NCBI GenBank assembly: GCA_018699075.1
Contig: JABIPV010000268.1
Coordinates: 1 to 8,770, forward strand
DNA length: 8,770 nt
Reading direction: 5' to 3'
Source of the DNA: Kordiimonadaceae bacterium
GTDB taxonomy: Bacteria > Pseudomonadota > Alphaproteobacteria > Sphingomonadales > Emcibacteraceae
The notes beneath the pieces were generated by a model that saw nothing but the letters and a program-made list of their open reading frames with translations, was not told the origin of the DNA and did not search any database. This document shows positions 1-6,506 of this stretch, one piece after another; the first letter of the stretch is position 1; every line of letters starts with the position of its first letter. The position numbers were made by a program, and so were the translations under genes.

Positions 1-94
1 GTCGTATTAGTGATGAAGTGTACCACCATTTTTTTGCACTATGAACAAACATTTTGCGGTTGCCAAGCAACATTAAATATGAGAAAACCTCAAT

Positions 95-120
95 AAGCAT
101 ATTAGTTACGTGTAATGCTT
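95..120 (+). repeat. Weak inverted repeat upstream of lgt
   Basis: AAGCAT (95-100) and ATGCTT (115-120) are complementary, with a T-rich stretch after them (121-136). This could be a weak terminator of an upstream gene or part of the lgt control region. A second small dyad, GTTGC (59-63) with GCAAC (67-71), lies just before it. Nothing else in positions 1-158 could be assigned, and no convincing lgt promoter was found. Confidence 0.25.
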
Positions 121-158
121 TGTTTCGCTTGTTTTTCATTGGTTAATGGGTCGATTTT

Positions 159-977
159 ATGACTGAATTTTTATTTTTTTCTGCGCTTACTTATCCGGAT
201 ATTGATCCGATAATTGTACAATTCGGCCCCATAGCGATTCGTTGGTATTCACTTTCTTACCTTGGAGGATTGGTCTTTGCATGGCTTTATATGTCACGCC
301 TGATCCGGGTAAAAGCCCCCCCATGTACCCAAGAACATGTCAGCGATTTTATTTTTTACGCCATGATGGGCATTATCATAGGCGGTCGAATTGGTTATGT
401 TCTTTTTTATAACCCTGCCTATTATATGAGACACATTGGTGACGCTTTTGCTATTTGGGACGGCGGCATGTCATTTCACGGGGGCTTTATTGGTGTATGT
501 GTCAGTACTATTCTATTCTGTAAGGCCAATAAAATACCCCTCTTCAGATTTGCCGACATTATCGCCTGCGCTAGTCCAATTGGTTTGATGCTTGGCCGCT
601 TTGCAAACTTCGTCAATGGTGAACTTTATGGCCGTCCAACAGATGCATGGATGGGCATGGTTTTTCCCGGTGGTGGCCCCTTACCTCGCCATCCAAGTCA
701 ACTATATGAAGCAGTCTTAGAAGGTTTATTGCTCTTTTTTATTCTATATTTCGTTTATAATTATACCAAAGCACGCCATAAACCGGGCATGATCGCTGGT
801 CTATTTATAATTGGATATGCCATGGCACGGACTTTTGTCGAACAATTCCGCCAACCAGATGATCACATTGGCTTTCTTTTTGGGACAGATATTTTCACCA
901 TGGGACAAATGCTGAGCATTCCAATGGTTTTATTTGGTCTATTTCTCATATTTCGTCCCAGGAAATCTTCTCTATGA
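159..977 (+). CDS. lgt: Prolipoprotein diacylglyceryl transferase (Lgt)
   Basis: Inner-membrane enzyme that transfers a diacylglyceryl group from phosphatidylglycerol to the lipobox cysteine of prolipoproteins, the first step of lipoprotein maturation. The 272-residue protein is of normal family length and strongly hydrophobic, consistent with a multi-pass (about seven-helix) fold. The Lgt signature is intact at residues 146-158 (GRFANFVNGELYG). H107 in the HGG motif and R147 in the signature correspond to catalytic residues known from the E. coli enzyme, and the C-terminal R-T-F-V-E-Q-F-R-Q-P-D segment (224-234) carries the second conserved arginine region. The ATG at 159 is the first start after an in-frame TAA at 144-146; its Shine-Dalgarno is weak (GGGT about 148-151). 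The stop overlaps the next gene by 4 bp (ATGA), implying translational coupling. Identity is very secure. Confidence 0.98.
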   Translation: MTEFLFFSALTYPDIDPIIVQFGPIAIRWYSLSYLGGLVFAWLYMSRLIRVKAPPCTQEHVSDFIFYAMMGIIIGGRIGYVLFYNPAYYMRHIGDAFAIWDGGMSFHGGFIGVCVSTILFCKANKIPLFRFADIIACASPIGLMLGRFANFVNGELYGRPTDAWMGMVFPGGGPLPRHPSQLYEAVLEGLLLFFILYFVYNYTKARHKPGMIAGLFIIGYAMARTFVEQFRQPDDHIGFLFGTDIFTMGQMLSIPMVLFGLFLIFRPRKSSL

Positions 978-2089
978 CGGAATTAAATCAACATTTGTGC
1001 AAACTGATAAAATTGCATGGTCCTATAACCATCAGCAATTATATGACAGAAGCCCTCACGAACCCAAAGTATGGCTACTACATGCAGCAGAAACCTTTTG
1101 GAGCAAAAGGTGATTTCATTACCGCGCCAGAAGTTAGCCAAATGTTTGGAGAGCTAATCGGCTTATGGTTTGCAGATATTTGGCTCAAAATGGACAGACC
1201 CCGAAAAGTACATTTCATTGAACTCGGCCCTGGCAACGGGACGCTAATGTTCGATATTATCCGTGTATTAAAAGTGCTCCCAGATTTATTAGATGTAATG
1301 GAAATTCATTTCGTTGAAGCTTCACCTGCCCTATGCGAAATTCAAAAGAAAAAAATGAGCCAATTTGGCGGAAAAATAAACTGGCACGAAACCGTAAAAA
1401 CCGCGTTAAATGCCTGTGAAAAAGAATATGAAACAACCTTTGTAGTGGCTAACGAGTTCTTTGACGCCCTTCCTATTCGTCAATTTCAAAAAGGTGATTT
1501 AGGATGGCACGAACGGGTGGTGACCGTTGATAATAAAGGCGACGGCTTACAAACCATGCTTTCTCCGTTTCCTGTGAAAGATATAAAATTACCCCTCGCT
1601 TTAAAAGACGCAGAAATTAACAGTGTAATCGAAATTTCACCAATGGCCGAATATTTAACCACGGAAATAAGCCACCACATTAAACAATATTCCGGCGCCG
1701 CCCTGTTCATTGATTATGGATATACAAAAAACAGAACCGGTGAAACATTACAAGCTGTCCAAAAGCATAAATATGCTAATATTTATGAAAAGCCCGGACT
1801 AGCGGACTTATCAGCCCATGTGAATTTCAGACGCTTGGCAAATATTATTTCTGCAAGTGATCTAAACCCGCACGGTCCAACTTTCCAAGGTAAATTCTTA
1901 ACCAATATGGGCATCGAAGAAAGGGTGAAAATCCTTACAAAGACAGCTACTGCCGAACAAATAAAAGACATCATTAATGCTTTAAAAAGATTGGTTGCAC
2001 CTGATGAAATGGGAACTTTGTTTAAGGTGCTGGGAATAGTATCAAATCCCGATATAGATGTTGTAGGTTTTCATAATGATGAAAGTTAA
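974..2089 (+). CDS. SAM-dependent methyltransferase, MidA/NDUFAF7 family
   Basis: Class I SAM-dependent methyltransferase of the DUF185/MidA family. The eukaryotic relative NDUFAF7 is a mitochondrial complex I assembly factor that methylates an arginine of the NDUFS2 subunit; a similar role on the alphaproteobacterial NADH dehydrogenase is an inference. Visible family motifs in order: GDFITAPEVSQMFGE (46-60), SAM-binding motif I ELGPGNGTL (83-91), NEFFDALPIRQF (160-171), FIDYGY (245-250) and DLSAHVNF (278-285). At 371 residues it is full length. The start overlaps the lgt stop as ATGA, with AGGA at 960-963 as a slightly distant Shine-Dalgarno. The 3' end overlaps pgeF by 14 bp. No signal peptide is seen, so it should be cytoplasmic. 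The family call is secure; the substrate is not shown by the sequence. Confidence 0.93.
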   Translation: MTELNQHLCKLIKLHGPITISNYMTEALTNPKYGYYMQQKPFGAKGDFITAPEVSQMFGELIGLWFADIWLKMDRPRKVHFIELGPGNGTLMFDIIRVLKVLPDLLDVMEIHFVEASPALCEIQKKKMSQFGGKINWHETVKTALNACEKEYETTFVVANEFFDALPIRQFQKGDLGWHERVVTVDNKGDGLQTMLSPFPVKDIKLPLALKDAEINSVIEISPMAEYLTTEISHHIKQYSGAALFIDYGYTKNRTGETLQAVQKHKYANIYEKPGLADLSAHVNFRRLANIISASDLNPHGPTFQGKFLTNMGIEERVKILTKTATAEQIKDIINALKRLVAPDEMGTLFKVLGIVSNPDIDVVGFHNDES

Positions 2090-2822
2090 AACCAGTCGTT
2101 TGTTTGAGACCTCATCAAGCATTAATCATGGTTTTTTTGGACGTTCTGGTGGCGGCTCAAACGGTATTTATACTTCATTAAATTGCGGCACATATTCCCA
2201 TGATGATCCTGCAAACATTGTTTCAAACAGAAATATAGCTGTCTGCTCTTTATCAGATAAAGCTACTTTAATTGAAATCCACCAAACTCACAGTAATAAA
2301 GTCCACATCGTTGATGATGATTTTACCATTATGGACGCCGATGCGGTCGTGACCAAGCATAAAAACATTGCTCTATCGATTGTGACAGCAGATTGCGCGC
2401 CCGTATTATTGGCAGATCCGACAGCAAATATCATTGCTGCGGCCCATGCAGGTTGGCAAGGGGCGAAAAATGGCATTATAGAAAACACCATTAAGGCAAT
2501 GTGCTCACTTGGCGCAACACGAGAAAATATTATTGCCGCGGTGGGCCCATGTATTGGACAGCAATCATATGAAGTAGGTCCTGAATTTTATCAGCAATTT
2601 ACCGACAAATCATTTTTCAAAAATAGTGATAAAGCGAATCATCATTTGTTTGATTTAGAAGGTTTCGTCCTTCATCAGCTTAAACAAAGTAACATTTTGC
2701 AAATAGAGCCCCTCAACATAGATACATATGACGAAAATAATGACTTTTTTAGCTATAGAAGAAAGACACATTTAGGGGAAAATGATTATGGTCGGCAAAT
2801 TTCAATTATTTTGCAAAAATAA
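2076..2822 (+). CDS. pgeF: Peptidoglycan editing factor PgeF (laccase-domain, YfiH/YlmD family)
   Basis: Member of the multicopper-polyphenol-oxidase/laccase-domain family. In E. coli (YfiH) it is linked to removing mis-incorporated residues from peptidoglycan precursors, and other members have purine-nucleoside phosphorylase or deaminase activity, so the physiological substrate here is uncertain. The metal-site residues are in the expected motifs: H72 in HQTHS (69-73), C107 in TADC (104-107) and H124 in HAGW (124-127). GPCIG (157-161) and the C-terminal SYRR (226-229) and YGRQ motifs are also present. Its 248 residues are normal. Two adjacent ATGs exist (2076 and 2079); GTAGG at 2063-2067 sits 8 nt before the first, which is therefore chosen. 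It overlaps the methyltransferase gene by 14 bp and ends the first operon. Confidence 0.95.
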   Translation: MMKVKTSRLFETSSSINHGFFGRSGGGSNGIYTSLNCGTYSHDDPANIVSNRNIAVCSLSDKATLIEIHQTHSNKVHIVDDDFTIMDADAVVTKHKNIALSIVTADCAPVLLADPTANIIAAAHAGWQGAKNGIIENTIKAMCSLGATRENIIAAVGPCIGQQSYEVGPEFYQQFTDKSFFKNSDKANHHLFDLEGFVLHQLKQSNILQIEPLNIDTYDENNDFFSYRRKTHLGENDYGRQISIILQK

Positions 2823-2932
2823 TAAAATAAAATGAATATTGATGTTCGCTTTTTTCTAATTAATCTGTATAAGAAAATAACAACATATATATGATTTCAA
2901 TCTTAAGATTTTTAAATGGGACCTTTTAAAAT
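2823..2932 (+). promoter_or_regulatory. AT-rich prs upstream region with a 12-bp palindrome
   Basis: This gap between pgeF and prs is extremely AT-rich and must hold the prs promoter unless prs is read through from pgeF. It contains a perfect 12-bp palindrome, AATCTTAAGATT, at 2899-2910, which ends 22 nt before the prs start and is followed by a T-run. A TATAAG hexamer at 2868-2873 could be a -10 element, but I find no good -35 at proper spacing. GGGA at 2918-2921 is the likely, rather distant, prs Shine-Dalgarno. No GC-rich terminator stem is visible after pgeF. Confidence 0.35.
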
Positions 2933-3868
2933 ATGAAATTAATTTCAGGGAACAGTAATATTCCACTCGCTGAATCCATTGCTACTCATTTGGGCATGGA
3001 ACTTACAAAAGCAAATATCAAAAGGTTTTCCGATCAGGAAATATGGGTTGAAATAGAAGAGAACGTCCGAGGTGAAGATGTTTATGTAATCCAACCAACC
3101 TCAAACCCAACCAATGACAACTTTATGGAATTATTGATCATAATCGATGCATTAAAACGTGCTTCCGTGAAACGCGTTGTCGCTGTACTTCCTTATTTTG
3201 GATATGCAAGGCAAGATAGAAAACCCGGCCCCCGCACACCGATTAGTGCCAAATTGGTCGCAAACTTAATTACAACAGCCGGTGCGGACAAAGTCCTGAC
3301 CATGGATCTCCATGCTGGTCAAATCCAAGGCTTTTTTGATATCCCGACTGATAACCTTTTTGCCTCACCTGTTCTGGTTAACGATATTAAAAATAGATAC
3401 GCTGACCGTGAAAAGATCATGGTAGTATCCCCTGACGTGGGTGGTGTGGTTCGTGCGCGTGCTTATGCAAGCCGATTAGAAGTTCCCCTCGCCATCATCG
3501 ATAAACGTCGTGAAAAAGCAGGCGTTTCCGAAGTAATGAACCTGATTGGGGATGTTAAGGGCTATCACTGCGTATTCGTAGATGACATCGTCGATAGTGC
3601 GGGAACGATATGTAATGCCGCTGGCGCTCTTATTGAACAAGGCGCGACATCTGTAAGTGCTTATGTTTCCCATGGTGTTCTTTCCGGCCCTGCCATTGAC
3701 CGAATTAATAATTCTGTTATGGAACACGTGGTCACGACGGACTCTATATGTGCTACTCAAGCGGTTAAAAATTGCGATAAAATCATTCAAATTACCATCG
3801 CTCCACTGTTTGCAAAAGCAATTAGAAGAATTCATGAAGAGAGCTCTGTTTCGGTGCTCTTTAGCTAA
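2933..3868 (+). CDS. prs: Ribose-phosphate pyrophosphokinase (PRPP synthetase)
   Basis: Makes phosphoribosyl pyrophosphate from ribose 5-phosphate and ATP, feeding purine, pyrimidine, histidine, tryptophan and NAD synthesis in the cytoplasm. The 311-residue protein is a typical class I PRPP synthetase. Landmarks: the N-terminal FSDQEIWVEIEENVRG block (32-47), the flexible loop YFGYARQDRKPGPRTPISAK (88-107), the DLHAGQIQGFFDIPTDNL segment (125-142), the catalytic KRREKAG loop (191-197), and the PRPP-binding signature VDDIVDSAGT (216-225). All key residues are present. The ATG at 2933 gives the expected N-terminus MKLISGNSN. A 150-bp gap with its own regulatory structure separates it from rplY, so the two may be independent transcripts. 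Confidence 0.98.
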   Translation: MKLISGNSNIPLAESIATHLGMELTKANIKRFSDQEIWVEIEENVRGEDVYVIQPTSNPTNDNFMELLIIIDALKRASVKRVVAVLPYFGYARQDRKPGPRTPISAKLVANLITTAGADKVLTMDLHAGQIQGFFDIPTDNLFASPVLVNDIKNRYADREKIMVVSPDVGGVVRARAYASRLEVPLAIIDKRREKAGVSEVMNLIGDVKGYHCVFVDDIVDSAGTICNAAGALIEQGATSVSAYVSHGVLSGPAIDRINNSVMEHVVTTDSICATQAVKNCDKIIQITIAPLFAKAIRRIHEESSVSVLFS

Positions 3869-3892
3869 TTTATAGCAAAGTAAAAATAGTTA

Positions 3893-3921
3893 TTGAATTA
3901 TATGCAATAAAGCGCTAAAAG
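3893..3921 (+). promoter_or_regulatory. Candidate sigma70 promoter P1 upstream of rplY
   Basis: TTGAAT (3893-3898) and TAAAAG (3916-3921) are separated by 17 bp; each matches the consensus at 4 of 6 positions. Transcription would begin near 3928, just ahead of the hairpin at 3931-3963, giving a leader of about 90 nt. The match is weak and rests on position and spacing only. Confidence 0.3.
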
Positions 3922-3930
3922 CGGCGCCAT

Positions 3931-3963
3931 GAGGGTCTGTATCTTATAAGATGGCAGGCCCTT
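3931..3963 (+). promoter_or_regulatory. Strong hairpin in the rplY 5' leader
   Basis: AGGGTCTG (3932-3939) pairs with CAGGCCCT (3955-3962) over 8 bp with one G-U wobble; a further G-U is possible outside it. Inside the stem lies a perfect 12-bp palindrome, ATCTTATAAGAT (3941-3952), which extends the helix and leaves a short loop and a small internal bulge. Only TTT follows, so it is a poor intrinsic terminator for prs. It could be a weak terminator, an mRNA-stabilising element or a binding site for autogenous control by L25. The structure is seen directly; the function is open. Confidence 0.5.
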
Positions 3964-3985
3964 TGATATTAGCACCCCTGGAGGC

Positions 3986-3994
3986 TGGTATCAT
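3986..3994 (+). promoter_or_regulatory. Candidate extended -10 promoter P2 for rplY
   Basis: TGGTATCAT is an extended -10 (TG-n-TATCAT, 5 of 6 in the hexamer). TTGATA at 3963-3968 is a 5-of-6 match to a -35, but its 20-bp spacing is too long, so only the extended -10 supports this site. Transcription would start near 4001 and give a short leader containing only the GGAG ribosome site at 4008-4011. It is an alternative to P1. Confidence 0.3.
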
Positions 3995-4018
3995 TTTTAA
4001 AACTTTTGGAGAATAATA

Positions 4019-4699
4019 ATGGCTGATACAGTTATTAAAGCAGAAATGCGCACAAAAGCGGGTAAGGGGTCCTCTCGTGCAATACGTAGAGATGGACGAA
4101 TTCCGGCAGTAGTATACGGCGCAAAAAAAGAAGTGACAATGATCACTGTTGATCATGTTGCAATCATGAAACTACTGAACACAGGGTCTTTCCTAAGTTC
4201 AACATTTGATGTTGAAATTGATGGTAAAAAAGAAATGGTACTTCCACGTGACGTACAGTTCCACCCTGTAAACGACAGACCTCTACACGTAGATTTCCTT
4301 CGTCTTGCAAAAGGCGCAACAATTGAAATTATGGTTCCTGTTCACTTCTTAAACGAAGAAGAATGTCCTGGAATTAAACAAGGCGGCATTATTAACGCGG
4401 TTCGTCATGAACTTGAACTTGCTTGTCCTGCTGATTCAATCCCTGAATTCATCGAAGTTGACCTTACGGGTCTTAACCTTGGTGACAGCGTTCATATTTC
4501 ATCAATCACACTTCCTGAAGGCGTGACATCAGTTATTGATGATCGTGACTTCACAATTGCCTCAATCGCTGCCCCAAGTGGACTTAAGAGTGATGAAGAA
4601 GACGAAGCTGATGAAGAAGCAGTAGAAGGTGAAGAAGGCGCAGAAGAGCATTCAGTTGAAGTTGAAGCTACTTCACAGAAAGCGGCTGACGAGGAATAA
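4019..4699 (+). CDS. rplY: 50S ribosomal protein L25, CTC/TL5 form
   Basis: Binds 5S rRNA in the central protuberance of the large subunit. The 226-residue protein is the long CTC/TL5 form: an L25 N-terminal domain (about 1-95, with RTKAGKGSSRAIRRDGRIPAV-type residues at 11-31 and the FHPVNDRPLHVDFLRL segment at 81-96), a TL5 beta domain (about 100-187), and a very acidic tail (191-226) in which 18 of 36 residues are Asp or Glu. GGAG at 4008-4011 lies 7 nt before the ATG, a strong ribosome site. It is the first gene of a compact group with pth and ychF. A palindrome covers its stop codon. Codon choice looks more uniform than in neighbouring genes, as expected for an abundant protein. Confidence 0.97.
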   Translation: MADTVIKAEMRTKAGKGSSRAIRRDGRIPAVVYGAKKEVTMITVDHVAIMKLLNTGSFLSSTFDVEIDGKKEMVLPRDVQFHPVNDRPLHVDFLRLAKGATIEIMVPVHFLNEEECPGIKQGGIINAVRHELELACPADSIPEFIEVDLTGLNLGDSVHISSITLPEGVTSVIDDRDFTIASIAAPSGLKSDEEDEADEEAVEGEEGAEEHSVEVEATSQKAADEE

Positions 4700-4707
4700 T
4701 ATTCCTC
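4691..4707 (+). repeat. Palindrome spanning the rplY stop codon
   Basis: GAGGAATA (4691-4698) and TATTCCTC (4700-4707) are perfect 8-nt inverted arms with one base between. In RNA this gives a 6-bp stem with a 5-nt loop that contains the rplY TAA (4697-4699). No T-run follows, so it is not a standard terminator. It lies 8 nt upstream of the pth Shine-Dalgarno AGGA (4716-4719) and could affect rplY mRNA 3'-end stability or pth translation. Confidence 0.5.
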
Positions 4708-4726
4708 ATAATTAAAGGATAATGCC

Positions 4727-5311
4727 ATGTTATTATTTGTTGGACTGGGCAACCCGGGCAAAAAATATGACAACAATCGGCATAATATCGGTTTTATGGC
4801 GATGGATGAAATCATTCATCGCCATAACTTTTCCGAACCTAAAATGAAATTCCAAGGCGCCCTTTACGAAGGAACGATTGGAAACGAAAAAACACTGATC
4901 CTAAAACCTTTAACCTTTATGAACCTATCCGGTAAATCTGTAGCGGAAGCTGTACGGTTTTATAAAATTCCCCCGGAAGATATTTTCGTCTTTCACGATG
5001 AACTTGATATTCCCTCAGGTAAAATTAAATTTAAAACCGGTGGTGGTAACGCGGGTCATAATGGATTAAGAAGCCTCGACCAATATATAAACAAGGAATA
5101 TCACCGTGTAAGGTTTGGCATCGGTCATCCCGGTGATAAAGACCGGGTTCATGGTCATGTACTTGGTGATTTTTCAAAAACCGATCAAAAATGGCTAGAT
5201 CCACTCCTTAACGCAGTTGGCCGTGCAGCAGACAAGTTAGCGTCACGCAGTGGAAGAGATTTTTTAAATGAAGTTGGTTTAATTTTAAAACCAAACGAAA
5301 AGGACAAGTAA
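4727..5311 (+). CDS. pth: Peptidyl-tRNA hydrolase
   Basis: Releases tRNA from peptidyl-tRNAs that drop off the ribosome; cytoplasmic and usually essential. The 194-residue length is normal for the bacterial Pth family. The active-site set is complete: N9 in GLGNPG (6-11), catalytic H19 in the RHNIGF motif, N66 in TFMN (63-66), D91 in HDELD (90-94) and N112 in GHNGLRS (110-116). AGGA at 4716-4719 lies 7 nt before the ATG. An earlier ATG at 4722 is out of frame. It follows rplY by 27 bp and precedes ychF by a single base, so the three are very probably co-transcribed. Confidence 0.98.
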   Translation: MLLFVGLGNPGKKYDNNRHNIGFMAMDEIIHRHNFSEPKMKFQGALYEGTIGNEKTLILKPLTFMNLSGKSVAEAVRFYKIPPEDIFVFHDELDIPSGKIKFKTGGGNAGHNGLRSLDQYINKEYHRVRFGIGHPGDKDRVHGHVLGDFSKTDQKWLDPLLNAVGRAADKLASRSGRDFLNEVGLILKPNEKDK

Positions 5312-5312
5312 A

Positions 5313-6416
5313 ATGGGTTTTAAATGTGGTATCGTAGGCCTTCCAAATGTAGGAAAATCTACTCTCTTCAATGCACTGACGAATACGGCACAAGCTGCTG
5401 CTGCCAACTATCCTTTTTGTACAATTGAGCCGAATGTAGGACAAGTACCTGTTCCCGATCCACGCTTAAACACACTTGCGAAGATCGCAGGGTCAAAGGA
5501 AATCATACCAACTCAATTATCATTCGTTGATATTGCCGGGCTCGTACGAGGCGCATCAAAGGGCGAAGGCTTAGGAAACCAATTCCTTGCCAACATCCGT
5601 GAAGTTGATGCCATTGTCCACGTTCTACGTTGCTTTGAAGATGACGACATTACCCATGTTGAAGGCGTAATAGACCCCCTCGCCGATGCAGAAACCGTTG
5701 AAACGGAACTGATGCTATCCGATATGGAAAGCTTAGAAACACGAAAGGCAGGCCTTACTCGCCGTATCCGTGGCCAGGATAAAGATGCCATTGTTATAAT
5801 GGATATGGTTGAACGGGCACTTAAAGTACTCGAAGAAGGAAAACCAGCCCGCACCGTTGAAGTTGCCGATGAAGAAGAAGAAAAACTTTTAAAAGAATTA
5901 CAGCTTATTACAACGAAAGCAGTACTTTATGTTTGTAACGTTAGTGAAGAAGATGCCGCAGAAGGTAACGAACTTACCAAAAAGGTAGAAGAAAAAGCAG
6001 CTACAGAGAACGCCGTTACGGTAAATATCTGCGCCTCACTAGAAGAAGAAATCGCACAGCTTGATGATGAAGAAGAACAAAAAGAATTTCTTGCCGATCT
6101 TGGTCTTGGAGAAACAGGTTTGGGCCGTGTGATCCGCGCAGGATACGATCTTCTACACCTTATTACATATTTTACTGTAGGACCAAAAGAAGCACGCGCA
6201 TGGACAATTACACAAGAAACTAAAGCCCCTCAAGCCGCGGGTGTTATCCATACGGATTTTGAACAGGGCTTCATTCGCGCTGAAACCACTGCTTATCAAG
6301 AATATGTGGACAATAATGGTGAAGCTGGTGCAAAAGACGCTGGTAAAATGCGCTTAGAAGGTAAAGAATATATCGTAGCTGACGGCGACGTTATGCATTT
6401 CCGATTTGCCAATTAA
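5313..6416 (+). CDS. ychF: Redox-regulated ribosome-associated ATPase YchF (Obg-family)
   Basis: Universal Obg-family P-loop protein that hydrolyses ATP rather than GTP, associates with ribosomes and is linked to translation and oxidative-stress control. The 367-residue protein is full length. G1 is GLPNVGKS (9-16). The G3/switch II region DIAGLVRGASKGEG begins at 73 and lacks the catalytic glutamine, as usual in this hydrophobic-substituted class. The G4 position reads NVSE (209-212) instead of NKxD, the change that gives YchF its ATP preference. A charged helical arm covers about 130-200, and the C-terminal TGS domain about 283-366. AGGA at 5301-5304 lies inside the end of pth, 8 nt before the ATG. 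The intergenic gap is 1 bp. Last gene of the translation operon. Confidence 0.98.
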   Translation: MGFKCGIVGLPNVGKSTLFNALTNTAQAAAANYPFCTIEPNVGQVPVPDPRLNTLAKIAGSKEIIPTQLSFVDIAGLVRGASKGEGLGNQFLANIREVDAIVHVLRCFEDDDITHVEGVIDPLADAETVETELMLSDMESLETRKAGLTRRIRGQDKDAIVIMDMVERALKVLEEGKPARTVEVADEEEEKLLKELQLITTKAVLYVCNVSEEDAAEGNELTKKVEEKAATENAVTVNICASLEEEIAQLDDEEEQKEFLADLGLGETGLGRVIRAGYDLLHLITYFTVGPKEARAWTITQETKAPQAAGVIHTDFEQGFIRAETTAYQEYVDNNGEAGAKDAGKMRLEGKEYIVADGDVMHFRFAN

Positions 6417-6470
6417 AAATAAGATACATATAAAATATTACATTAAGCATTTTTTAAGTAAAACAAAGCA

Positions 6471-6501
6471 TACTCTCCCTATAAAAGTCATATGGAGAGT
6501 A
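6471..6501 (+). promoter_or_regulatory. Hairpin that buries the Shine-Dalgarno of the sensor gene
   Basis: TACTCTCC (6471-6478) pairs perfectly with GGAGAGTA (6494-6501). After one C-T mismatch, three more A-T pairs (6480-6482 with 6490-6492) close a 7-nt loop. The 3' arm contains GGAGAG, the only good ribosome site for the ATG at 6507, so the folded mRNA would hide it. No T-run follows, so it is not a typical terminator of ychF. The fold is seen in the sequence; a regulatory role is inferred. Confidence 0.5.
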
Positions 6502-6506
6502 CGTTT

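Noticed and set aside
1..139. Minus-strand open frame from an ATG at 139 to the left edge (46 codons)
   Set aside because: It has no Shine-Dalgarno, no recognisable family features and only runs to the edge; it could be a chance frame in AT-rich DNA. The plus-strand frames here also give only short unrecognised tails (stops at 42-44 and 106-108).
2839..2873. prs promoter TTGATG (2839) with TATAAG (2868)
   Set aside because: The spacing is 23 bp, too long for a sigma70 promoter, so the pair is not called.
3657..3875. Plus-strand 72-codon frame inside prs
   Set aside because: It lies in another frame of the well-conserved prs gene and resembles no family; it is a shadow.
4492..4815. Minus-strand Ser-rich frame across the rplY tail and pth start
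   Set aside because: The serine runs are the complement of the GAA/GAT codons of the acidic L25 tail; it is an antisense artefact of base composition.
5939..5950. NVSE in place of the NKxD nucleotide motif in YchF, seen as a possible broken GTPase
   Set aside because: This is the normal state of YchF proteins, which prefer ATP; it is not a defect.
6417..6470. Intrinsic terminator after ychF
   Set aside because: A T-run exists at 6450-6455 but no GC-bearing stem precedes it; only weak A-T pairing is possible.
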